16,038 nt of DNA from an uncultured Eubacteriales bacterium. GTDB taxonomy: Bacteria > Bacillota > Clostridia > Lachnospirales > Lachnospiraceae. The stretch's first letter is position 1, and every line of letters begins with the position of its first letter. Shown in pieces: positions 5,979 to 12,101 of the stretch. Under the pieces are notes generated by a model. That model was not told the DNA's origin. It worked only from the letters and a program-made list of their open reading frames with translations, and did no database searches. Position numbers and translations under genes: made by a program. The stretch spans positions 1-16,038 of the forward strand of contig UQVN01000049.1 of the NCBI GenBank assembly GCA_900544525.1, read 5' to 3'.

Positions 5979-7628
5979 ATGATTACAGCAAGTAACATCA
6001 CTCTTCGTCTTGGAAAAAAAGCATTATTCGAAGAAGTAAATATTAAATTTACAGAGGGAAATTGTTATGGTCTTATCGGTGCTAATGGTGCTGGTAAATC
6101 TACTTTTTTAAGAATTCTCTCTGGAGAATTAGAACCAACTAATGGTGATATTATTATCACTCCAGGTCAACGTCTTTCCGTGTTAAAACAGGATCACTTT
6201 AAATATGATGAATATTCTGTTCTTGACACTGTTATTATGGGAAATCAACGCCTTTATGACATTATGAAAGAAAAAGAAGCCATCTATGCCAAAGAAGATT
6301 TTACAGAAGAAGATGGAATTCGTGCTAGTGAATTAGAAGGAGAATTCGCTACTATGAACGGTTGGGAAGCAGAATCCGATGCTGAAACATTATTAAATGG
6401 TCTTGGCATTGAAACAGAGCTCCACTACAAACAAATGAGTGAATTAACAGGTTCTGAAAAAGTCAAAGTATTACTTGCTCAAGCATTATTCGGTAATCCT
6501 GACATTCTTCTTCTTGACGAGCCTACAAACCACTTGGATTTAGCAGCGATTGCTTGGTTAGAAGAGTTTTTAATCAACTTTGATAATACTGTTATTGTTG
6601 TATCTCATGACCGTTATTTCTTAAATAAAGTATGTACTCATATTGCTGATATCGATTACGGTAAAATTCAGCTCTATGCTGGTAACTATGACTTCTGGTA
6701 TGAATCTAGTCAGCTTATGATCAAGCAGATGAAAGAAGCAAACAAGAAAAAAGAAGAAAAAATTAAAGAATTACAAGAATTTATTCAACGTTTTAGTGCT
6801 AACGCTTCCAAATCCAAACAGGCAACTAGCCGTAAACGTGCTCTTGAAAAAATTCAACTTGATGAAATGCGTCCATCTAGCCGTAAATATCCATATATCG
6901 ATTTTCGACCAAATCGTGAAATCGGTAATGAAGTCCTTCAAGTAGAAGGTATTAGCAAAACCATCGACGGTGTAAAAGTTCTTGACAATGTAAGCTTTAT
7001 TTTAGGACATGACGATAAAGTTGCTTTTGTTGGTCCAAACACAATCGCTACTACAACTCTTTTCAAGATTTTAGCTGGTGAAATGGAACCAGACGAAGGA
7101 ACTTATAAATGGGGTGTTACAACTTCTCAAGCTTATTTCCCAAAAGATAATACAAAAGAGTTTGATTGCGATGATACAATCGTCGATTGGTTAACACAAT
7201 ATTCGGACGAAAAAGATGTAACATATGTTCGTGGTTTCTTAGGACGAATGTTATTCTCTGGTGATGATGGTATGAAACGTGTTAAAGTATTATCTGGTGG
7301 TGAAAAAGTTCGTTGTCTCCTATCAAAAATGATGATTTCTGGAGCAAACTGCTTAATTCTTGACGAACCTACTAACCACTTAGATATGGAATCCATCACG
7401 GCTTTAAACAATGGTCTTATTAAATTCAAAGGCGTATTACTATTCGCTTCCCAAGACCACCAGTTTATTCAAACAACAGCCAACCGTATTATGGAACTTA
7501 CAAATAATGGTGGTTTAATTGATAAAATCACAACCTATGATGAGTATCTTGACAGCGATGAAATGGCTAGAAAACGCCAAGTTATGAACTTAGATGAAAC
7601 AGTTTCTGAAGATAAAGTAGACGAATAA
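5979..7628 (+). CDS. ABC-F family ATPase, YbiT/YkpA type
   Basis: A 549-residue soluble protein with two ABC ATPase domains and no membrane segments. ABC-F proteins bind the ribosome E site and assist stalled or difficult translation; some protect against antibiotics. NBD1 has Walker A GANGAGKST (34-42), signature LTGSE (156-160), Walker B with Glu181 and switch His210. The charged linker at about 243-300 is the ribosome-contacting arm. NBD2 keeps the signature LSGGE (438-442) and Walker B DE (462-463). Its Walker A region (352-360) reads GPNTIATTT, without the usual glycines and with Thr358 in place of the lysine, and the switch reads SQD with Gln492 instead of His. NBD2 may thus bind or cleave ATP poorly. 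The overall sequence resembles the housekeeping YbiT/YkpA branch rather than resistance factors. The gene ends at a strong terminator. Confidence 0.92.
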   Translation: MITASNITLRLGKKALFEEVNIKFTEGNCYGLIGANGAGKSTFLRILSGELEPTNGDIIITPGQRLSVLKQDHFKYDEYSVLDTVIMGNQRLYDIMKEKEAIYAKEDFTEEDGIRASELEGEFATMNGWEAESDAETLLNGLGIETELHYKQMSELTGSEKVKVLLAQALFGNPDILLLDEPTNHLDLAAIAWLEEFLINFDNTVIVVSHDRYFLNKVCTHIADIDYGKIQLYAGNYDFWYESSQLMIKQMKEANKKKEEKIKELQEFIQRFSANASKSKQATSRKRALEKIQLDEMRPSSRKYPYIDFRPNREIGNEVLQVEGISKTIDGVKVLDNVSFILGHDDKVAFVGPNTIATTTLFKILAGEMEPDEGTYKWGVTTSQAYFPKDNTKEFDCDDTIVDWLTQYSDEKDVTYVRGFLGRMLFSGDDGMKRVKVLSGGEKVRCLLSKMMISGANCLILDEPTNHLDMESITALNNGLIKFKGVLLFASQDHQFIQTTANRIMELTNNGGLIDKITTYDEYLDSDEMARKRQVMNLDETVSEDKVDE

Positions 7629-7632
7629 GCAT

Positions 7633-7671
7633 AAAAAAGCCCATTAGTAATTTTTTCTAATGGGCTTTTTG
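7633..7671. terminator. bidirectional terminator between the ABC-F and PLC-fold genes
   Basis: GCCCATTAG (7639-7647) pairs perfectly with CTAATGGGC (7657-7665), flanked by A5 on the left and T5 on the right. It therefore works for the ABC-F gene on the plus strand and for the convergent gene on the minus strand. It lies a few bases after the ABC-F stop and just beyond the end of the minus-strand gene. Confidence 0.9.
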
Positions 7672-7682
7672 TTTTCTTACGC

Positions 7683-8279
7683 TTAAACTGGTTGTGCCAG
7701 TACTTCTCTCATTTCTACAAAAGAATTTTGAAGAATGGCTACTACTGAAGCTACTACTTCCATGCATACACGCACAATGTAACGACAATCTTCTAATACA
7801 ATGCTCTTCTTCTTTGTGTACTCCTGATGTGTCTCCTCAATAAACTGAAATAGTTCTTCCTTTGTAGTATGAACTTTAATTTCTCTTCTAATTTCCATCA
7901 CTTCCTTGCTTTCTAAAAAGCGGCGAAGAGCAAATTTTAAATCTTTTTCATAATAACAGTGCTCTTTTAAATTCCCTTCATAATGTTCATTATGAGGAAA
8001 TGTAAAATAATCTGCAAGATAGTGTGTAATTTCTCCAAGTCGGATACAATCGCGATATCCAAAACAGTACATATTTTTCATTTTCTCAATAAATCGCTCG
8101 ATTTTTTGCTTTACATCCTCAAACGTATTCTTAAACGTATGTGGCGTTGTTAAAAAAGATGGTTTGCAATCTGGTAAAATGCTACCAAAGCAAAATGTAA
8201 GTTTGTGATTCATTGTATCTTCTAACTGAAGTTTATCCATTAAGCCAACTGCTAATGAAATATGTGATTTCTTTCTCAT
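7683..8279 (-). CDS. zinc-dependent phospholipase C-fold protein, cytoplasmic
   Basis: A 198-residue protein of the zinc-dependent phospholipase C family. The probable tri-zinc ligands can be read off: His6, Asp37 (in GSILPD), His47, then His86-x3-Asp90-x5-His96 in the segment ITHYLADYFTFPH, and His107-x3-Glu111. The H-x3-D-x5-H and H-x3-E spacings match those of Bacillus cereus PLC (H118, D122, H128; H142, E146), so the metal site looks complete. There is no signal peptide: it starts MRKKSHIS, so it should stay in the cytoplasm, unlike the secreted toxins. Its substrate is unknown. It begins at an ATG with only a weak GGGGTAAG site 11 bases upstream and has its own promoter. It shares a bidirectional terminator with the ABC-F gene and is a single-gene unit. 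Confidence 0.82.
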   Translation of the reverse strand: MRKKSHISLAVGLMDKLQLEDTMNHKLTFCFGSILPDCKPSFLTTPHTFKNTFEDVKQKIERFIEKMKNMYCFGYRDCIRLGEITHYLADYFTFPHNEHYEGNLKEHCYYEKDLKFALRRFLESKEVMEIRREIKVHTTKEELFQFIEETHQEYTKKKSIVLEDCRYIVRVCMEVVASVVAILQNSFVEMREVLAQPV

Positions 8280-8406
8280 TGTTTGTTCTTACCCCAATTT
8301 TTACGGACTCAATTCCGTTTTCGCCATTTTCGGCATTTCCAATAAGTTACGCTATGTGCTATTTATAATCAATCCCTCTTCTTTTCTAGTATCTAGCACT
8401 ACTTTC

Positions 8407-8435
8407 ATTCTATTACTATTTTTCATTTGTTGCAA
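8407..8435 (-). promoter_or_regulatory. promoter of the PLC-fold gene
   Basis: The minus strand has -35 TTGCAA (8430-8435), a 17-base spacer and -10 TAGAAT (8407-8412). Transcription would begin near 8400 and give a leader of about 120 bases, longer than needed for a simple start. Confidence 0.5.
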
Positions 8436-8546
8436 TAGTTTTCATATAATTTTAATTTTTTATTCTCTTTTTATTTCCTTTTTCTTCCATAAAATTTCTC
8501 ATACGATATAAATTTCTCCTTATCTTTTATATAAATTGTGCAATAC

Positions 8547-8575
8547 TTGACTTTTTATTCACCTTTTTTTATAAT
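8547..8575 (+). promoter_or_regulatory. promoter of the CNNM/CBS gene
   Basis: TTGACT (8547-8552), exactly 17 bases, then TATAAT (8570-8575): a near-consensus vegetative sigma-70 promoter. The start should be near 8582, leaving a leader of about 40 bases before the TTG start codon. Confidence 0.75.
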
Positions 8576-8608
8576 ATACGCTAAGTAATTAATTTTTTAT
8601 AAAGTTTG

Positions 8609-8627
8609 AAAGGAGTTGATCAATTTG
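8609..8627 (+). promoter_or_regulatory. ribosome site that sets a TTG start
   Basis: AAAGGAG occupies 8609-8615. The longest open frame would start at a TTG at 8616, touching the ribosome site and too close to use. The in-frame TTG at 8625-8627 lies nine bases from the site, and no ATG or GTG is available near by. The start is therefore TTG at 8625. Confidence 0.7.
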
Positions 8628-9914
8628 GACTCGAGTTCCATTATTCAACTAATTATTCTCGTTATTTTAATTGCACTTTCTGCTTTTTTTTCATCAGCAG
8701 AAACAGCTTTAACAACCATTAATAAAATTAGAATGCGTAATTTAGCCGAGGCTGGTAACAAACGCGCTAGTCTCGTACTAAAGTTAACAGGAGATTCTCC
8801 AAAGCTTTTAAGCACAATTTTAATTGGGAATAACATTGTAAATATTTCCGCCTCTTCTATTGCTACCGTGGTGGCTACTAAGGAACTTGGAAGCAAAGGT
8901 GCTGGAATTGCTACTGGTATTTTAACAATTTTGATTTTACTTTTTGGAGAAATTACGCCGAAATCTTTTGCGACCTTTCATAATGAATCCATTTCTTTAT
9001 TATATGCACCAATTATTTATTTTTTAACAGTTATTCTCACACCGATTATTTTCCTCGTAAATGTATTATCCAACGGACTTTTAAAACTATTCCGCTTAAA
9101 TTCTTCCAAATCCTCTCATTCTATCACAGAGAGCGAACTTCGTACCATTGTTGATGTGAGCCACGAAGAAGGTGTCATTCAAACAGAAGAAAGAGCTATG
9201 ATCAATAATGTATTCGATTTTAGAGGCTCTTTAGCAAAAGATATTATGACGCCTCGGGTAGATATTGTCTATTTATCCGCTGATATTTCTTACGAAGAGT
9301 TGCTAAAAGTCTATAACGAAGAGCGCTATACAAGATATCCTATTTATGAAACTTCAAAAGATGAAGTCATTGGTGTTTTAAATATCAAAGATCTATTCTT
9401 TTATATGGCCACTCATGATAAGAGCAGTTTTTCCCTTCGACCTCTTCTTTGGGAACCAACTTATTGCTATGAATATCAAAAAACTTCTGCTCTTATGACA
9501 GAAATGAAAAAAACTTCCAGCAATTTCACTATTGTTCTTGATGAGTATGGAAAAATATCTGGACTGATTACATTAGAAGATTTATTAGAAGAAATTGTGG
9601 GTGATATTCGCGACGAATACGATGCTTCGGAACAAGATGAAATAAAAAAACTATCCGATTATGAGTTTGAAGTAGATGGCTCTGTAAAGCTTGATGACTT
9701 TAACGATGAAACAGGAACTCACATTAAATCGGAGGATTATGATTCTATTGGTGGTCACATTATTGAATTATTAGATCGGATTCCAAATGAAGGAGAACAA
9801 GCGACAGAGCATGGTATTACTTATACCGTATTAAAAACAGAGAAAAATAGAATTAGTCGTGTTCGGGTCCATATTGAGCAAGATTATGATTTAGAAGAAC
9901 CTAGTTCTTTATAG
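8625..9914 (+). CDS. CNNM/CBS/CorC-domain membrane protein (hemolysin C family)
   Basis: A 429-residue membrane protein of the CNNM/CorB/HlyC group, whose members are linked to magnesium (or cobalt) efflux and sodium-coupled transport. Residues 1-155 form the DUF21/CNNM membrane domain, with hydrophobic stretches at about 3-22, 57-80, 88-108 and 118-150, and the family words SAFFSSAETAL and ILLFGEITPK. A cytoplasmic CBS pair follows: one repeat begins at DIMTPRVD (about 206), the other includes VLDEYGKISGLITLEDLLEEIVGDI (about 306-330). The C-terminal 85 residues form a CorC_HlyC domain (VDGSVKLDDFND, GGHIIELLDRIPNEGE). The old name hemolysin is misleading. It is a single-gene unit with its own strong promoter, a TTG start and a hairpin after the stop. 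No neighbouring gene suggests a specific ion. Confidence 0.92.
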   Translation: MDSSSIIQLIILVILIALSAFFSSAETALTTINKIRMRNLAEAGNKRASLVLKLTGDSPKLLSTILIGNNIVNISASSIATVVATKELGSKGAGIATGILTILILLFGEITPKSFATFHNESISLLYAPIIYFLTVILTPIIFLVNVLSNGLLKLFRLNSSKSSHSITESELRTIVDVSHEEGVIQTEERAMINNVFDFRGSLAKDIMTPRVDIVYLSADISYEELLKVYNEERYTRYPIYETSKDEVIGVLNIKDLFFYMATHDKSSFSLRPLLWEPTYCYEYQKTSALMTEMKKTSSNFTIVLDEYGKISGLITLEDLLEEIVGDIRDEYDASEQDEIKKLSDYEFEVDGSVKLDDFNDETGTHIKSEDYDSIGGHIIELLDRIPNEGEQATEHGITYTVLKTEKNRISRVRVHIEQDYDLEEPSSL

Positions 9915-9941
9915 ATAAAGTGTGCTTTTCGCACTCTTATC
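9914..9941 (+). terminator. 3' hairpin after the CNNM gene
   Basis: GATAA-AGTGTG pairs with CGCACT-(C)-TTATC around a CTTTT loop, 11 base pairs with one G-U and one bulge, starting on the last base of the stop codon. No T tract follows, so it may protect or process the mRNA end rather than terminate on its own. The tandem rpoD terminators just beyond read the other strand. Confidence 0.45.
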
Positions 9942-9976
9942 AGCACTCAGTTGCTTCTAGTAATTTTCTATTATAT

Positions 9977-10018
9977 AAAAAATAACGTGAGAAACATACA
10001 AAGCGTTGTTTCTCACGT
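9977..10018 (-). terminator. distal terminator for the sigma factor gene (palindrome B)
   Basis: An 11-bp perfect stem, ACGTGAGAAAC (9985-9995) with GTTTCTCACGT (10008-10018), is followed on the minus strand by a T-rich run ending at 9977. It is the second of two terminators after the sigma gene, and its arm is nearly the same as that of the first. Confidence 0.75.
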
Positions 10019-10047
10019 CCATGGATGACAACTTATGCCTTCCACCT

Positions 10048-10086
10048 AAAAAAACCATGAGAAACTAGTGAAACAGGTTTCTCATG
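10048..10086 (-). terminator. proximal terminator for the sigma factor gene (palindrome A)
   Basis: CATGAGAAAC (10056-10065) pairs with GTTTCTCATG (10077-10086). On the minus strand it is followed by G and seven T residues (10054-10048), a classic intrinsic terminator. The loop word CTAGTGAAACAG links it to a similar palindrome upstream of purL. Confidence 0.85.
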
Positions 10087-10115
10087 TTCGTAGGCAGTCG
10101 TCAAATTCTCATTCG

Positions 10116-10163
10116 AAGAATTCAATAAACAACATTCGTTCCGATGTTGTTCTTGAATTTCTT
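10116..10163. repeat. long hairpin in the 3' region of the sigma factor transcript
   Basis: AATTCAA (10119-10125) and AACAACAT (10128-10135) pair with ATGTTGTT (10144-10151) and TTGAATT (10153-10159). AAG/CTT adds three pairs at the base. This gives about 18 pairs with small interruptions and an 8-base loop. No T tract follows on either strand, so it is not a plain terminator. It sits about 40 bases after the sigma gene stop and before both terminators, so it should be transcribed. Confidence 0.6.
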
Positions 10164-10199
10164 CTATTCGTTACTTGACTCGTTGTTTTAGCGTAGATA

Positions 10200-11384
10200 T
10201 TATAAGAAATCTTTAATTTTCTTACTTCTTGATGGATGACGAAGTTTACGTAGAGCTTTTGCTTCAATCTGACGAATACGCTCACGGGTAACTCCCATCT
10301 CTTTTCCAACTTCTTCTAATGTTCTTGGATGTCCATCATCAAGTCCAAATCTTTGGCGAATGATATAACGTTCTCTTTCATTTAAATCTCCAAGAATTTC
10401 TTCAATATGAAGACGAAGCATTTCCGCATTGGCAACATCTTCTGGTGATTGATTTTTCTCATCAGCGATAAAATCTCCAACACTGCTATCGTTTTCATCT
10501 CCGACTGGTGTCTCTAAAGATGTTGGCGTCAAACTATATTCACGAATTTCCATTAATTTGTCCACTGTAATATCAAGACGCTTTGCGAGCTCTTCATTGG
10601 TTGGTTCTTTTCCAAGCTCTACTGTTAATTCTCTTTGTACTCTTGTTAATTTATTGAATACTTCCACTAAATGTACTGGAATACGGATGGTACGACTCTG
10701 ATCCGCAAGAGAACGAGTAATTGCTTGTTTAATCCACCAAGTTGCATAGGTACTTAATTTATACCCTTTTGTGTAATCAAATTTTTCAATTCCTCTTAAT
10801 AAACCAATATTTCCTTCTTGAATTAAATCAAGAAAAGAAAGCCCCCGACCTACATATTTCTTAGCAATGCTGACAACGAGACGAAGATTTGACTCTGTCA
10901 AAATATCAATAGCAATCTTATCTCCTTTGTCTTTTCTCTTTGCTAATTCTATCTCCTCTTGCTGTGTCAAAAGCGGATAAGAACCAATTTGTTTTAAATA
11001 TAACTTTACAGAGTCTTGAAGATTGGTATCTGCAAAATTATCAATATTCTCAAGATTTTCCAACTCAAAATTTTCAAATTCTTCTGAATCTAACTCTTCA
11101 TCTGTTGGTTCTTCTAAAATCTGAATATCATCTAACTCTTGCTCTTCTAAATTTGGCTCACTATTTTCTTTCTCAATATCTGTGATATTAATATTTCGAT
11201 CTTCAAAGAAGCTATAAAACTTTTCTAACTGATCAATGGATAGCTCCTCTAGATCGAAGAATTTTTTAATATCTTTTTTATCAAGAGTCATATTATTGCC
11301 TTCTGCAAGTGACACTAATTTTACTAGATTTTGAATAAATGTTTCTTCTTTCATGGTTTTCATATTTTGAACTTTACTTTTCAT
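10200..11384 (-). CDS. rpoD: primary-type sigma-70 factor (RpoD/SigA-like)
   Basis: A 394-residue sigma-70 factor with the full set of conserved regions. Residues 15-70 form a region 1.1-like helical domain, followed by a very acidic linker (71-120). Region 1.2 is near 124-150, and region 2 includes SNLRLVVSIAKKYVGRG (165-181) and the promoter-opening segment YATWWIKQAITRSLADQSRTIRIPVH (213-238). Region 3 is at 239-310 (SLETPVGDENDSSVGDF). Region 4.2 holds the helix-turn-helix TLEEVGKEMGVTRERIRQIEAKALRKLRHPSRS (355-387) that reads the -35 element. These match group 1 or close group 2 factors, so it directs vegetative transcription or a closely related regulon. The usual dnaG neighbour is absent; an unknown coiled-coil gene is upstream instead, so it could be a second copy. 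The start uses GGGGGC six bases before ATG 11384; ATG 11354 and 11363 lack ribosome sites. Confidence 0.9.
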   Translation of the reverse strand: MKSKVQNMKTMKEETFIQNLVKLVSLAEGNNMTLDKKDIKKFFDLEELSIDQLEKFYSFFEDRNINITDIEKENSEPNLEEQELDDIQILEEPTDEELDSEEFENFELENLENIDNFADTNLQDSVKLYLKQIGSYPLLTQQEEIELAKRKDKGDKIAIDILTESNLRLVVSIAKKYVGRGLSFLDLIQEGNIGLLRGIEKFDYTKGYKLSTYATWWIKQAITRSLADQSRTIRIPVHLVEVFNKLTRVQRELTVELGKEPTNEELAKRLDITVDKLMEIREYSLTPTSLETPVGDENDSSVGDFIADEKNQSPEDVANAEMLRLHIEEILGDLNERERYIIRQRFGLDDGHPRTLEEVGKEMGVTRERIRQIEAKALRKLRHPSRSKKIKDFL

Positions 11385-11479
11385 TGGTAAGCCCCCATAT
11401 GTTATGTTTTATTAGTCGTATACCATATTCTATCACACTTCTAAGGGTATTTCTACGGATTTTATCAAATTCAGACATT

Positions 11480-11508
11480 TTTATACAAATACTTCTATTC
11501 ACAAACAA
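11480..11508 (-). promoter_or_regulatory. candidate promoter of the sigma factor gene
   Basis: TTGTTT (11503-11508), a 17-base spacer and TATAAA (11480-11485) on the minus strand lie about 100 bases ahead of the sigma gene, just past the end of the upstream gene. A second, weaker option uses TTGTAT and TAAAAT slightly downstream. No terminator is visible between the upstream gene and this promoter, so read-through is also possible. Confidence 0.45.
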
Positions 11509-11542
11509 CACTTTTTTATTTGCCTTTCTTTCATTTTTTTAT

Positions 11543-11959
11543 TTATCGACGACGTCCATTCGCTTCCCATTGCGCCAACTGATCCACACAACCAATCAGA
11601 TCTTCAATCTTATCAGAAATTTCTCCCTCTTGCAATGTGATATTAACAGAAACCGCCATCAGATCTAAATCTTTCTCTGTTATATTTTCTTTTTGTAATT
11701 TGTAATGAAGAAATTCGCTCTTCTCTTCCATTGTATCCAAATCAAGGAATTCAAATACTTGCGGATGTAAACTATTTATTTCCTGTGTTTCCACTATATC
11801 TTCTTTCGTCTCATTTTCTCCCATCGTATTTTGTATTTCCAACTTTTTTATAACCTTCGTATCTTCTCTTAGACATCGCTCAATTTTTTCTTGGACAATG
11901 GACATTTCTTCTGTTAATCTCTTCATTTGTTCTAATAATTGTTCTAATTCTTGGTTCAT
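11543..11959 (-). CDS. small coiled-coil protein of unknown function
   Basis: I do not recognise this 138-residue protein. Residues 1-35 (MNQELEQLLEQMKRLTEEM and on) have heptad-like spacing and should form a coiled coil. A polar, glutamate-rich linker runs to about 62, and a more ordered segment at 63-135 includes FEFLDLDTMEEKSEFLHYKLQ and DKIEDLIGCVDQLAQWE. It ends in three arginines after Gly. There is one cysteine in the C-terminal part, and no signal peptide or membrane segment, so it is likely cytoplasmic. The start is well supported by AAGGGG six bases before the ATG. Its own promoter lies just upstream. It precedes the sigma factor gene on the same strand, with 158 bases between, so the two may be partly co-transcribed. 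A regulatory or adaptor role next to a sigma factor is possible but unproven. Confidence 0.7.
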   Translation of the reverse strand: MNQELEQLLEQMKRLTEEMSIVQEKIERCLREDTKVIKKLEIQNTMGENETKEDIVETQEINSLHPQVFEFLDLDTMEEKSEFLHYKLQKENITEKDLDLMAVSVNITLQEGEISDKIEDLIGCVDQLAQWEANGRRR

Positions 11960-11983
11960 TTCATTCCCCTTTTCTTTTTATAC

Positions 11984-12014
11984 TGGGATTTTATCCCATT
12001 TTTATTTATGTCAA
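11984..12014 (-). promoter_or_regulatory. promoter with overlapping palindrome (possible operator)
   Basis: The minus strand has a perfect -35 TTGACA (12009-12014) and TAAAAT (11988-11993) with a short 15-base spacer. The -10 lies in the centre of a perfect palindrome, TGGGAT-3-ATCCCA (11984-11998). A repressor bound there would block the promoter, which serves the small coiled-coil gene starting at 11959. Confidence 0.45.
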
Positions 12015-12035
12015 GACAACAAGTCAGAAACTATG

Positions 12036-12078
12036 AAAAATCGGGCTGTTATATCACCTTCGTGTCATATAACAGCCC
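12036..12078 (-). terminator. purL terminator
   Basis: GGGCTGTTATAT (12043-12054) pairs perfectly with ATATAACAGCCC (12067-12078), and CAC/GTG can extend the stem inward. On the minus strand it is followed after two bases by five T residues (12040-12036). It lies just after the purL stop and separates purL from the coiled-coil gene. Confidence 0.88.
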
Positions 12079-12101
12079 TCCTATTATTTTTTTCTAACCT
12101 A

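Larger units (their letters stand above)
8280..8624. other. divergent intergenic region with two promoters
   Basis: About 345 bases separate the start of the PLC-fold gene from that of the CNNM/CBS gene. It holds one good promoter for each side. Close to the minus-strand gene lies a small hairpin (ACGGA/TCCGT, 8303-8318) and the repeated words CGCCATTTTCGGCATTTCC, which fall in that gene's leader of about 120 bases. The remainder is T-rich without clear structure. I saw no small ORF with a ribosome site, tRNA or known riboswitch. Confidence 0.6.

Noticed and set aside
8616..8624. TTG at 8616 as start of the CNNM gene
   Set aside because: It directly touches the AAAGGAG site. The in-frame TTG at 8625 has normal spacing.
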